Source of the DNA: a virus
DNA length: 58,415 nucleotides
Virus record (IMG/VR): IMGVR_UViG_3300032236_000753
Span: 1 to 58,415 of that record
Reading direction: 5' to 3' (one strand)
A model generated the notes under the pieces. The model was not told the origin of the DNA and did no database searches. It saw only the letters and a program-made list of their open reading frames with translations. Position numbers and translations under genes: made by a program. Shown here in pieces: positions 24,904-32,150 of this stretch (positions are counted from its first letter, which is position 1; every line of letters begins with the position of its first letter).

Positions 24904-25109
24904 TGATCCAATTAAACCCCACAATTCCGCTTACCACCCCGTTGGGCAAAGCGTTATGCCATTTTTTGATTGATAATGGCGACGAGCATCATTTGCTGTG
25001 GGTGTGCATACAGGAAGATACCGGAGAAATTTGGACTTGGCCCAACACCAAAGTTCGTGGTCGAAACAATCCGACATTGGGCAGAAATATGGAGATAGGC
25101 GATGACTGA
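24900..25109 (+). CDS. Small hypothetical protein
   Basis: 69 aa with ATG 7 bases after GGAG. The core HHLLWVCIQEDTGEIWTWPN is a pattern frequent in small early genes of phages infecting Alphaproteobacteria. Function unknown. Overlaps both neighbours by four to eight bases. Confidence 0.6.
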   Translation: MMIQLNPTIPLTTPLGKALCHFLIDNGDEHHLLWVCIQEDTGEIWTWPNTKVRGRNNPTLGRNMEIGDD

Positions 25110-25332
25110 ATGGCAACCAATCGAAACTGCGCCAAAGGATGGGACGAGTGTTCTTCTTTATGGCATTTGGTCTGGCGAAGTTCATGGTCACGACAATGAG
25201 TATTCTATTTTACAAGCTTCTTTTTCGTTTAAAGATTGGCTTGTAGAAGGGGGTGAATATTATTGCGCATATGTTCTCAATCCCACCCATTGGATGCCGT
25301 TGCCGCCAGAACCTAAAAAGGAGAAGAAGTGA
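25102..25332 (+). CDS. DUF551-like small protein
   Basis: 76 aa. It has the family frame of DUF551: WQPIETAPKDGTSVLLYG at the N-terminus and THWMPLPPEP at the C-terminus. These proteins are widespread in phage early regions and have no assigned function. Start after GGAGATAGGCG; the stop overlaps the next ATG by one base. Confidence 0.7.
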   Translation: MTEWQPIETAPKDGTSVLLYGIWSGEVHGHDNEYSILQASFSFKDWLVEGGEYYCAYVLNPTHWMPLPPEPKKEKK

Positions 25333-25457
25333 TGGAAGAACTGCTCAACTTGCTCTTGGTTCTTTGGCTTCTTTTCATGACTGTAGGTGTCTGCATCATA
25401 GCCACCTACATTGTTTGGGATGCCCTTAAATCAATCTACAGGGGAGATTTTCCATGA
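25332..25457 (+). CDS. 41-aa membrane microprotein
   Basis: A single strongly hydrophobic segment (LLNLLLVLWLLFMTVGVCII) followed by a short positively charged tail, so an inner-membrane peptide with the C-terminus probably cytoplasmic. It starts at TGATG with the previous gene and ends at ATGA with the next, a tight coupled junction on both sides. Role unknown; inhibition of superinfection or of host functions is possible. Confidence 0.6.
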   Translation: MEELLNLLLVLWLLFMTVGVCIIATYIVWDALKSIYRGDFP

Positions 25458-25645
25458 CTGATGATCTTGTGAAGCGGCTGCGTACCCCTAATGGGCCATT
25501 TAACTGGGAAGACGCCGTTGCAACCTACCTTGAAGCCGCCGATTGCATTGAACAGTTAGAACGCGAACTTAGGAAGCTTGAACATTGGCTTCCAGACGAT
25601 GTGTTCCAGCCTATTCTTGCAATATTGGAGGGGAAAGATGGATAG
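25454..25645 (+). CDS. LVKRLR / LEGKD family small protein, copy 1
   Basis: 63 aa. Pattern DDLVKRLR...AADCIEQLE...ILEGKDG. The 22 bases at 25461-25482 recur exactly at 25841-25862 in copy 3. The C-terminal LEGKD codons contain GGAGGGGAAAGATG, which supplies the ribosome site and ATG of the next gene. Helical, likely coiled coil. Function unknown. Confidence 0.65.
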   Translation: MTDDLVKRLRTPNGPFNWEDAVATYLEAADCIEQLERELRKLEHWLPDDVFQPILAILEGKDG

Positions 25646-25844
25646 TTTTCTTGAAGCTTATGAAAGAGAAAACAAAATTGTTTGGGGGCGAGTTGATGAA
25701 TTGGAGGCTGAAGAAAAACGCCTTAAGGCTCGCATCGAGAAGCTGGAGGAGGCGCTGCGCGCATTGTCGGCTACTTGCGATTGTTGGGCGGCGGTGAAGG
25801 AGCGCGGAAAGGTAATAAAACTATTGGAGGGGAAAGATGAATGA
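25638..25844 (+). CDS. LEGKD family small coiled-coil protein, copy 2
   Basis: 68 aa. Start ATG lies inside the LEGKD codons of copy 1 (8-base overlap). Strong coiled-coil prediction by eye (VDELEAEEKRLKARIEKLEE) and the family block IEKLEEALR, ending LLEGKDE, which again provides the start of the next gene. Lacks the LVKRLR opening. Confidence 0.65.
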   Translation: MDSFLEAYERENKIVWGRVDELEAEEKRLKARIEKLEEALRALSATCDCWAAVKERGKVIKLLEGKDE

Positions 25845-26163
25845 TCTTGTGAAGCGGCTGCGCAGTTTGGTTGGGCAGTACATTGGTGATGCCGATATTG
25901 ACGATGAATTGCAGGGTGCCGCCGACTGCATCGAGAAGCTGGAGGCTGCTATTGTAACATATAGCAGCGCTGTAGCAGGTGCCCAAGTATGTAATGAAGA
26001 ACTAAATCGCGCACTTAATCGCGTGATTGACCGCTGGGAAATTCAAAGCGCCCGCATAGAGAAGTTAGAGGAGGCGTTGCGGGAGATTGCTGCGCTGGGT
26101 TATTGGGATGGCGACAGCGCGATGAATATCGCCCGCAAAGCACTGGAGGGGAAAGATGACTGA
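25837..26163 (+). CDS. LVKRLR / LEGKD family protein, copy 3
   Basis: 108 aa and the most complete member: NDLVKRLRS, AADCIEKLEA, IEKLEEALREIAAL, and MNIARKALEGKDD. The last block contains the GGAGGGGAAAGATG start region of the next gene. Helical throughout. Related small proteins are common in phage early regions without known function. Confidence 0.65.
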   Translation: MNDLVKRLRSLVGQYIGDADIDDELQGAADCIEKLEAAIVTYSSAVAGAQVCNEELNRALNRVIDRWEIQSARIEKLEEALREIAALGYWDGDSAMNIARKALEGKDD

Positions 26164-26416
26164 ACTGAACGAAAAGTTAGCACAAGAAGCCGCAGAATTG
26201 ATCAACGGCGGTGAGTGGCGTGATGGCAAGTGGTATTCTGAAGGCCATCGTGACGCATGGCGAAGGGCGTTGAAGCCAGCCGCCGACCGCATCGAAAAGT
26301 TGGAGGCGGCGCTGCGGGAGATAGTCGATCTGTCTAAAGGCATGTCATACCTTTTAGGGTTCACTCCCGCAGACATCGCCCGCAAAGCACTGGAAGATAA
26401 AGATAGTTTGGTTTGA
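26156..26416 (+). CDS. LEGKD family protein, copy 4 (decayed tail)
   Basis: 86 aa. Middle and C-terminus match the family (AADRIEKLEAALREIVDL, IARKALEDKD), but the junction codons have changed to GGAAGATAAAGAT, no longer supply a start, and the next gene has its own ribosome site 25 bases on. The N-terminal block (EWRDGKWYSEGHRDAWRRAL) is unique to this copy. Confidence 0.65.
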   Translation: MTELNEKLAQEAAELINGGEWRDGKWYSEGHRDAWRRALKPAADRIEKLEAALREIVDLSKGMSYLLGFTPADIARKALEDKDSLV

Positions 26417-26440
26417 TCGAACTTAACAAAGGGGAAAAAC

Positions 26441-26806
26441 ATGAATCACAAAGACGCACTTCTCTCTGCTGTCACTATCTTAAATGAACGTGCGGCAGAA
26501 TATGGACCAGAAGAATTGTGTTTCCAACGCATAGCCAGCCTGGCAACTATCGTTCTGAATAAGTATCTAAACGAATACGACATTGCCATGATACTGCATT
26601 GCGTTAAGCTTGGCAGATTACAGGAAAGCCGTGGCAAAGCTGATAACTATATTGATGGCATCAACTATCTTGCGTTTGGAGCGCAATTTGCTCAGACGCT
26701 GGATCCTGTAGCTACGGCTCAACAAGGCGTTGATGCGTTAGACGATGGCATCGCCAGCATCGCACAAAAATATGCGCCGTTACCTAACACAGACGAGCCG
26801 CAATAA
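26441..26806 (+). CDS. DUF6378-like protein
   Basis: 121 aa, start after AAAGGGGAAAAAC. The body NERAAEYGPEELCFQRIASL, IAMILHCVKLGRLQES and DNYIDGINYLAFG matches the phage DUF6378 layout. The family is all-helical and widespread in phage early regions, and no function is assigned. It is the last gene before a hairpin-rich gap. Confidence 0.65.
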   Translation: MNHKDALLSAVTILNERAAEYGPEELCFQRIASLATIVLNKYLNEYDIAMILHCVKLGRLQESRGKADNYIDGINYLAFGAQFAQTLDPVATAQQGVDALDDGIASIAQKYAPLPNTDEPQ

Positions 26807-26883
26807 AAAAACCCGCCTCGCGACGGGTCAAGTTAGCGTTTCGAGCTTCCCAGTTACTCAGGTAAAAACTGGGAAGCTCGAAA
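26807..26883. other. Two hairpins, one a perfect 17-bp stem
   Basis: First a short ACCCG/CGGGT hairpin preceded by seven A, which on the minus strand reads as a small terminator. Then TTTCGAGCTTCCCAGTT (26839-26855) pairs perfectly with 26867-26883 across an 11-base loop. No T run follows on the plus strand. It probably ends or stabilises the upstream early message, or is a protein- or primase-binding structure. Confidence 0.65.
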
Positions 26884-26910
26884 TCTTCTCGCAAATGCAG
26901 GGGGTCGTCA

Positions 26911-27132
26911 ATGAAAAAAGTGCCGTTGGAAGATCAAATTAACTGTCTCGAAACTGTCTACGAAAACTTATCTGAAGCCATCAACATTTTGAAAAAAATT
27001 GATTCGTTGAACCCGCAAATTTTACATAAACAAAGCCATTTGGAGGAAATACAAGCGGCGATTAACACATTGAAATGGTTAGAAAAAAACAAACAATCCG
27101 TTGTCGAGGCGCATAGGCGTATGGCTGATTGA
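26911..27132 (+). CDS. Small coiled-coil hypothetical protein
   Basis: 73 aa, start after AGGGGGTCGTCA. Helical, with heptad-like spacing (LETVYENLSEAINILKKIDS). The first gene after the hairpins. Its stop codon overlaps the -35 box of the next promoter. Function unknown. Confidence 0.6.
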   Translation: MKKVPLEDQINCLETVYENLSEAINILKKIDSLNPQILHKQSHLEEIQAAINTLKWLEKNKQSVVEAHRRMAD

Positions 27133-27158
27133 CATGCGCCAAAAAAGCATGTTATTTT
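27129..27158 (+). promoter_or_regulatory. Promoter with internal inverted repeat
   Basis: TTGACA (27129-27134), 17 bases, TTATTT (27152-27157), or TATTTT one base on. Between the boxes, ACATGC (27132-27137) and GCATGT (27147-27152) form an inverted repeat that could be an operator. It would drive the XRE-type regulator at 27180, possibly with autoregulation. Confidence 0.55.
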
Positions 27159-27179
27159 GTCATTGCGATGGAGGTCAAA

Positions 27180-27425
27180 ATGAGAGTGAAAGAATATTTT
27201 GAGGACAAAGCGATGGAGCAAATGATGCCAACGATGACAGACAAGGAAAAGCGCACAGATGCGTTTTTCAAGCTATGTCAAAAAACCAACATGCTGAATC
27301 GGGAGATTGCTGAGTTTCTGCAAATTCCAGAACGTAGTTTGTATCGCTACTTGTCAGGGACAAGTCGTGTCCCGCCGCAACTTGTCAAACTTTTGACGCT
27401 CAAATTAGAGGGCGTTATTGACTAG
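27180..27425 (+). CDS. XRE/Cro-like helix-turn-helix regulator
   Basis: 81 aa. ATG 27180 is chosen because GGAGG lies five bases upstream. A helix-turn-helix spans ~40-58 (LNREIAEFLQIPERSLYRYL), followed by SGTSRVPPQLVKLLTLKLEG, typical of small XRE-type phage regulators. It sits between its own promoter and the AT-rich palindromic region and may control either. Confidence 0.7.
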   Translation: MRVKEYFEDKAMEQMMPTMTDKEKRTDAFFKLCQKTNMLNREIAEFLQIPERSLYRYLSGTSRVPPQLVKLLTLKLEGVID

Positions 27426-27819
27426 CTTAGGCTGGCCAGCGGGCGACTGCCTATATGTGATATATATATAATAACATAACGCGCACACGCACTAACTTAG
27501 TCTTATCTTCGGGTTATATATATATATAATACTAAACCCTCAGATAATCCTAAGTTAGCCAGCCTTGGCTAGCAAAGTTATATATATATATATCCCTTAA
27601 CTCAGATTACTCCCTTAGCTGCGCGGGCGCGATATAGTCCCAAACCTAGGTTAGGTTTCGTGTAAGCGGGCGTGTAGGCAAGTGCGCGAGCGGGCACATC
27701 AGACGAACTTTCGATTAAAAATATCTGTTGGCGGGGATTAGAGCTATGCTGGAGGCGTTGCAAACGACTAAAAGTTGCGATATGTGTTTAGTCGTTGCAA
27801 ACGGCTCAGTGAGGCTTTT
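27426..27819. other. Non-coding AT-rich palindromic region, candidate replication origin
   Basis: About 394 bases without a convincing gene. It holds three TATATA tracts (near 27460, 27516 and 27578), a pair CTAACTTAG (27492-27500) and CTAAGTTAG (27550-27558), a tight hairpin AAACCTA-GGT-TAGGTTT (27642-27658), and near its end AACGACTAAA/TTTAGTCGTT (27763-27772, 27787-27796) with a direct repeat CGTTGCAAACG (27756, 27793). AT-rich unwinding tracts plus iterated sites beside the helicase-primase genes suggest an origin. No clear TTATCCACA DnaA box was found by eye. Confidence 0.5.
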
Positions 27820-28299
27820 ATGGCAAAGAGGCGATTTGGACCCGAGCGGATGTTTCGGATCAGGATTAGCGGCTACTTCTGCGTGTATTGTGGAGAGATT
27901 GCAACGCAGGATGAGCATTTCCCTCCCATGTCGTATTCGCTCCACGGATATATTTTGCCAGCGTGTGCAGAATGTAATTCTTTAGCTGGAACGAATTATC
28001 CAACTGATTTTGTTAATCGAGCTAGTCGCGTAAAGGGAAGGTTGAGAAATCGCTATCAACATCAGATGGAAACTCCTGATTGGTCGCAAGAGGAAATTGA
28101 TGAATTCGGCAGAAACCTAAAAGCTGAGGTATTAAAATGGGAAAAAACGACACGAATCGCAAAAGAGCGCATTGCCTGGAATGCAATCAGCTATTTAGCC
28201 AGTATAGACCAATGCAACGATTTTGTTCAGACTTATGCAGAGGAAGATTTTTTAGAGCAAAACAGATGGAAATGGTCCGAGAAGCAAAAGAAGTACTGA
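27820..28299 (+). CDS. HNH-like zinc (treble-clef) protein
   Basis: 159 aa, ATG after GTGAGGC; the longer frame from 27775 crosses the hairpin and is rejected. CVYC (about residues 20-23), DEHFPPMS with a candidate catalytic His, and CAECNSLAG give the CxxC...H...CxxC-N pattern of HNH-fold nucleases. The C-terminal half is helical and charged. It likely binds or nicks DNA. Its place between the candidate origin and the helicase suggests replication or recombination. Confidence 0.65.
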   Translation: MAKRRFGPERMFRIRISGYFCVYCGEIATQDEHFPPMSYSLHGYILPACAECNSLAGTNYPTDFVNRASRVKGRLRNRYQHQMETPDWSQEEIDEFGRNLKAEVLKWEKTTRIAKERIAWNAISYLASIDQCNDFVQTYAEEDFLEQNRWKWSEKQKKY

Positions 28300-28319
28300 A
28301 AAAAAAATGAGGAAAAGCG

Positions 28320-29822
28320 ATGACATCTTTGAGGGATTACCAAATCGACGCGCTGGACAAGCTTCGGTCTAGCTTGAAGGCTGGCAACCGGCGTCCGGTT
28401 GTCCAAATGCCGACAGGTGCTGGCAAGACCATCATGGCGGCTGCGATCATCCAAGCTGCCCGTGAGAACGACAAGCGGGTGATGTTCACTGTGCCTGCGC
28501 TGAGTTTGATCGATCAGACTGTGCAACGGTTTGAGAATTTTGGCATTACCGACATCGGGGTGATCCAAGCGGATCATTGGATGACCGATGCTTCGATGCC
28601 GGTGCAGGTAGCCTCGGTGCAAACGCTCAACCGGCGTAAAATACCCAAGGTTGATCTTGTGATAGTGGATGAGGCTCATATCCGATTTGGTCTTTACGAT
28701 CAATGGTTTAAACAAGAATCTTGGCAAAAGACTCCAATCATTGGGTTGTCTGCGACACCCTGGGCCAAAGGGATGGGTTTAATTTGGGATGATTTGATTA
28801 TCGGCACGACAATCGATGATTTAATCAAAACCGGACACTTGTGTGATTACAAAGTTTTTGCGCCGAGCCACCCGGATCTAGCCGGGGTAAAAACCCGCAT
28901 GGGTGATTATGAGGTTGACGCGCTGGGCGCCGCCATGAGCAAAAAAGATCTTGTGGCAGACATTGTGTCAACGTGGCTTGAGCGTGGCGAAAAGCGACCG
29001 ACAATTTGTTTTTGCGTCAATAGGTTACATGCAAAGTACGTGCAGGAACAGTTTATTGAGGCTGGCGTTCGATGCGAGTATCAAGATGCGTACACGGATC
29101 GTGAAGAACGCAAATCGATTGCTAAGCGGTTTGAGGATGGTGACTGTCAAATAGTTTGCAATGTCGGAACTTTGACAACCGGCGTTGACTGGGATGTTCG
29201 CTGCATCATTTTGGCGCGACCGACGAAAAGTGAAATGCTTTTTGTCCAGATGGTTGGGCGTGGTTTGCGTACTGCGCCGGGAAAAGACCACTGCGTTATT
29301 TTAGACCATTCGGACACCACCAGCCGATTGGGATTTGTGTCGGACATACACCACAATAGGTTGTCTGTTAGCCAGTCGGATTTGCTTGAAAAAGAGGCTC
29401 GCCAAGAGCCGCTCCCCAAAGAATGCCCCCAATGTCATTTCCTGCGACCGCCGAAGATCTCGGTGTGTCCTGCATGTGGTCATCAGCCTGTTGCTGTGAA
29501 CAAGGTGCATTCTATCGCGGGCGAACTATCGGAACTTTCGCGTAATGGAAAGGCTGCATCTCAGGTTCAGGTTGATGAAGCTGAGAAGGAGCTATTTTGG
29601 CGTGAGCTTTTGACCTATGGTCGTCTCAAGAACTATAAATCCGGCTGGGCGTGGTACAAATTTATCGAGAAATTCGGGATGAAAGCGTGGAATCATTATT
29701 CGACCGACAATGTGGATGAGATCCGACCGGCAACGAAGGCGTGGATCAAGCATCGCCTCATTGCGGTTGCTAAAGCTAGGCAAAAAATTCAATCAGTGAT
29801 TCAGGTGCAAAATGTCCATTAG
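28320..29822 (+). CDS. SF2 DEAD/DEAH-box helicase with zinc ribbon
   Basis: 500 aa. Motif Q-like start LRDYQIDAL, Walker A PTGAGKT (31-37), DEAH (117-120), motif III SAT near 142, and motif VI FVQMVGRGLR near 302. A zinc ribbon CPQCHFLRPPKISVCPACG follows around 365-383, then a helical tail. It belongs to the phage helicase group related to UvsW/RecG-like SF2 ATPases and would unwind branched DNA or origins. Start context GAGGAAAAGCGATG. Overlaps the primase gene by 11 bases, so the two are probably co-translated and work together. Confidence 0.85.
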   Translation: MTSLRDYQIDALDKLRSSLKAGNRRPVVQMPTGAGKTIMAAAIIQAARENDKRVMFTVPALSLIDQTVQRFENFGITDIGVIQADHWMTDASMPVQVASVQTLNRRKIPKVDLVIVDEAHIRFGLYDQWFKQESWQKTPIIGLSATPWAKGMGLIWDDLIIGTTIDDLIKTGHLCDYKVFAPSHPDLAGVKTRMGDYEVDALGAAMSKKDLVADIVSTWLERGEKRPTICFCVNRLHAKYVQEQFIEAGVRCEYQDAYTDREERKSIAKRFEDGDCQIVCNVGTLTTGVDWDVRCIILARPTKSEMLFVQMVGRGLRTAPGKDHCVILDHSDTTSRLGFVSDIHHNRLSVSQSDLLEKEARQEPLPKECPQCHFLRPPKISVCPACGHQPVAVNKVHSIAGELSELSRNGKAASQVQVDEAEKELFWRELLTYGRLKNYKSGWAWYKFIEKFGMKAWNHYSTDNVDEIRPATKAWIKHRLIAVAKARQKIQSVIQVQNVH

Positions 29823-30738
29823 AGAGGATGCCCAAGGACATTGGATGGAAATTTTGTTGGCGGTTGGCATCGACCGATCTTTTTTACGTAATAGCCATGG
29901 TCCGTGCCCGTCATGTGGGGGTAAAGACCGATTCAGGTGGGATAATCACAACCAAAAGGGTGGTTTTATCTGTAACCACTGCGGCGCAGGTGATGGGTTT
30001 AAGCTTGCAGAATTGTGCGGCATAGGGTTCCGCCAGGTTTGCGATATTATTCGTGGTTTGGGCATATCGACCGACCAAACAGGCGTTCAACGTATAAGTG
30101 GGGAGGAAGACCATCGTCTACGGGATCGGATGCAATCTGTCTGGATGGGCGCAAAGGCTCTGAGTCGGGGATCCCCAACGGATAAATACCTGACCCGACG
30201 CATGGGTACTTTTTTGGATCTTTCGCGGGTGCGTTATGTCAAGGAGTGCTTTGACATTTGGCATCCTTTTGACCAAAAACGCTATCCAGCGGCGATGGTT
30301 TGCAAGATTGCTCACGAGGGGCGCGCTGTTAACCTGCATCTGACCTATCTGGACAACGATGGGTTACGCATTGAAACGGGGAAACCGAAGCTGGTGATGG
30401 CTGGCAAGCTTCCTGCGGGGTGCGCGATCCAATTAGCGGATCATGGCGACCATTTGGGCATTGCGGAGGGCGTTGAAACTGCCTTGGCTTGCCAGATGCT
30501 GACGGGGATCCCGACTTGGGCGGCGATTAACGCCACGTTATTGTCTCAGTGGGTCCCGCCAGCGGGTGTCAAAAAAGTGACAGTATTTGGTGATAATGAT
30601 TTGAGCTATACGGGACAGGCTAAGGCGTATTGCTTAGCTAACCGATTGGTGGTAAAGGAGAAATTATCTGTCTCAGTGCAATTGCCAGAGACCGATGGGG
30701 CCGATTGGGCCGATATAGTGGCGGCGGGCGCACGTTAG
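29812..30738 (+). CDS. DNA primase with zinc finger and TOPRIM domain
   Basis: 308 aa. An N-terminal zinc finger CPSCGGKDRFRW...CNHCG (Cys32, 35, 54, 57) is the primase template-binding module. The TOPRIM catalytic site is IAEGVETALA near 217 with Glu and VFGDND near 258 with the Asp pair, and Toprim_3-type context. It synthesises RNA primers, probably on DNA opened by the upstream helicase. No phage DNA polymerase was found, so the host polymerase would extend the primers. Confidence 0.85.
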   Translation: MSIREDAQGHWMEILLAVGIDRSFLRNSHGPCPSCGGKDRFRWDNHNQKGGFICNHCGAGDGFKLAELCGIGFRQVCDIIRGLGISTDQTGVQRISGEEDHRLRDRMQSVWMGAKALSRGSPTDKYLTRRMGTFLDLSRVRYVKECFDIWHPFDQKRYPAAMVCKIAHEGRAVNLHLTYLDNDGLRIETGKPKLVMAGKLPAGCAIQLADHGDHLGIAEGVETALACQMLTGIPTWAAINATLLSQWVPPAGVKKVTVFGDNDLSYTGQAKAYCLANRLVVKEKLSVSVQLPETDGADWADIVAAGAR

Positions 30739-30752
30739 TGGCCCGCCGTTTT
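30722..30752 (+). terminator. Rho-independent terminator after primase
   Basis: CGGCGGGC (30722-30729) pairs with GCCCGCCG (30741-30748), 11-base loop, followed by TTTT. The left arm lies inside the last codons of the primase gene. It ends the rightward replication operon and separates it from the convergent leftward genes. Confidence 0.8.
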
Positions 30753-30756
30753 ATAT

Positions 30757-31053
30757 TCACACACACATGTGGTCGCTTGGAAGCTCGAACGATTTAAACC
30801 ATTCGACAGTTTCCCGATGGCAATATTCATTGCCTGTATCGTAGATTTCCCACACAAGTTCTGCGACCTTGGCGGTTATATCTGACCAAGTGCCGACTTC
30901 ATCCAACCATAGAATGGCTTTGATTGTGTTTGGATCATCAATTTGCATGGAGTAGATCCAATCGACCATTGCCTCGACCGACCGAAATGGTTGTTCATCC
31001 ATCCATGGCTTGCGGTCTTGACCTTTGAACATGATGATACCGAATGATTCCAT
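30757..31053 (-). CDS. Acidic hypothetical protein
   Basis: 98 aa, acidic and Trp-rich (MDEQPFRSVEAMVDWIYSMQ). Start context GGAGGATAAAGCTATGG matches other leftward genes. It resembles no family I recognise; small acidic early proteins can act as DNA mimics or host-enzyme inhibitors, but nothing here proves it. Last gene of its operon, facing the primase terminator. Confidence 0.6.
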   Translation of the reverse strand: MESFGIIMFKGQDRKPWMDEQPFRSVEAMVDWIYSMQIDDPNTIKAILWLDEVGTWSDITAKVAELVWEIYDTGNEYCHRETVEWFKSFELPSDHMCV

Positions 31054-31057
31054 AGCT

Positions 31058-31183
31058 TTATCCTCCGATTGCGATGATGCCAGCCAAGATAGCTGCTACT
31101 GCGATTGTGATAGCCGCCGCCCATAGGGCGATGGCTGTTATTTCGAATAGGGCGACCAATGCCCATGAGACCAATCGTGACAT
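31058..31183 (-). CDS. 41-aa membrane microprotein
   Basis: A very hydrophobic peptide (ALWAAAITIAVAAILAGIIA) with a short basic N-terminus, so one or two membrane helices. ATG overlaps the stop of the upstream gene (TAATG), and its GGAGGA C-terminal codons provide the ribosome site of the next gene. Function unknown. Confidence 0.6.
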   Translation of the reverse strand: MSRLVSWALVALFEITAIALWAAAITIAVAAILAGIIAIGG

Positions 31184-31443
31184 TATGCCATCGCCCAATC
31201 ACAAGCAAAATCTAAATACGTTTCTTCTAAAATATACCATTCATCATCAGATAGATAAAATACGTTATTTGATTGCTCTATTGCATCATGATAAGCGTCA
31301 GCATAGCTTTCACTAAATTCTTTGTGCATAGAATACATATGATGAATGGCTTTTTCTCGTGTTGTAAATGCGCTTGCGCTAGGCTCATCCATTTGGAGAC
31401 CGTAGTGGATTGTGAGCCAAATTTTCTGCATGTGTTTTGTCAT
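31183..31443 (-). CDS. Hypothetical protein
   Basis: 86 aa, acidic, with the AFTTREKAIHHMYSMHKEF helix and YLSDDEWYILEETYLD. Start after AAAGGAACAGAAC. First gene of a three-gene leftward set whose upstream DNA is the GACC repeat tract. The overall form recalls small phage early proteins of unknown function. Confidence 0.6.
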   Translation of the reverse strand: MTKHMQKIWLTIHYGLQMDEPSASAFTTREKAIHHMYSMHKEFSESYADAYHDAIEQSNNVFYLSDDEWYILEETYLDFACDWAMA

Positions 31444-31761
31444 GTTCTGTTCCTTTCCATTGTTTTAATCGACCGACCGACCATCGACCGACCGATATGA
31501 CAGTTTGGCACACGACCGACTTATAGTCAAGTGACCGACCGACCGACCGACCATTGACCGACCGACCGACCAACAGATAATGCGCCGCGACTGATTATCC
31601 GACCGGCGCATTTGCACATTTCGCCTGGGTTGTCGTGATTATTGGCGGCGCCCCTGGACTCCCCTGGGCACAGCTTAACCATGGCTATATGGCAGATTTA
31701 ACATAAACATTGCTTTAGCTCCAGGGGATACTTGGGCTTTGCTTTAACAAGTGGGGGATTG
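31444..31761. repeat. Non-coding region with GACC tetranucleotide repeats and inverted repeats
   Basis: 318 bases without a convincing gene. Tandem GACC units occur in three clusters (31469-31496, 31513-31520, 31533-31572). Directly after, AATGCGCCG (31579-31587) and CGGCGCATT (31604-31612) form a perfect 9-bp inverted repeat with a nested GATAAT/ATTATC pair. Further on, CCCCTGGA (31651-31658) and TCCAGGGG (31720-31727) pair. Candidate regulator-binding iterons or an origin. An open frame through the repeats is an artefact of the repeat period. Confidence 0.6.
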
Positions 31762-31977
31762 TTAGCGTGCTAGCCGTTTGCGCTTTGTCAATTCAACGGT
31801 TATTGCATCGAATTCGGCTAGTAGCTTGGCTACGTACGGGTCTCTTGTATCCCTTTCGCGATATATGGGGAGCGTAGCGGCTATATCGCGCCTAGCGTGG
31901 TCCAATTCGGCTATAGGCTTGCGCTTGGCTTGCGCTTCATACCATGCGAGAGAATACGGGGCGGGGCTTATCTTCAT
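31762..31977 (-). CDS. Small hypothetical protein
   Basis: 71 aa from ATG 31977 (context GAAAGGCCCAAGCTATG). Basic, helical: RKPIAELDHARRDIAATL then DPYVAKLLAEFDAITVEL. Upstream, TTAGGGTTA occurs twice within ~25 bases, a possible operator. Lies in the CTAG-rich segment. Function unknown. Confidence 0.55.
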   Translation of the reverse strand: MKISPAPYSLAWYEAQAKRKPIAELDHARRDIAATLPIYRERDTRDPYVAKLLAEFDAITVELTKRKRLAR

Positions 31978-32038
31978 AGCTTGGGCCTTTCGGTTAGGGT
32001 TAGCTGTTAGGGTTACTGGCAGACAATAGGCGCAGAAA

Positions 32039-32058
32039 AGCCGGGGAAAGCCCCGGCT
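32039..32058 (-). terminator. Leftward terminator
   Basis: AGCCGGGG (32039-32046) and CCCCGGCT (32051-32058) form an 8-bp stem with a 4-base loop. On the minus strand it is followed by TTTTCTG. It lies 8 bases after the stop of the 26-aa gene and should end the leftward operon coming from 34.1 kb. Confidence 0.7.
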
Positions 32059-32065
32059 CATTTGA

Positions 32066-32146
32066 TTAGACGAAACACAAGGCGCAAAGCGCGCCCACGA
32101 AAAGCCAACAAGCTAAAGCGGCTACGGCTTCAATTGCTTTCCCCAT
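32066..32146 (-). CDS. 26-aa membrane microprotein (candidate)
   Basis: A 26-codon frame with a hydrophobic core (EAVAALACWLFVGALCALCF). Support comes from its start context GAAAGGCCTAAAGCTATGG, almost identical to that of neighbouring leftward genes, its 4-base gap from the upstream stop and the terminator right after it. Too short for homology-based judgement. Confidence 0.45.
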   Translation of the reverse strand: MGKAIEAVAALACWLFVGALCALCFV

Positions 32147-32150
32147 AGCT

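Noticed and set aside
31469-31572. GACC clusters considered as a CRISPR array
   Set aside because: Four-base units without constant-length repeats or spacers and no cas genes.
31385-31573. Minus-strand frame reading GRSVGRS repeats through the GACC tract
   Set aside because: The frame is produced by the repeat unit itself. No ribosome site, and it overlaps the better-supported 86-aa gene.
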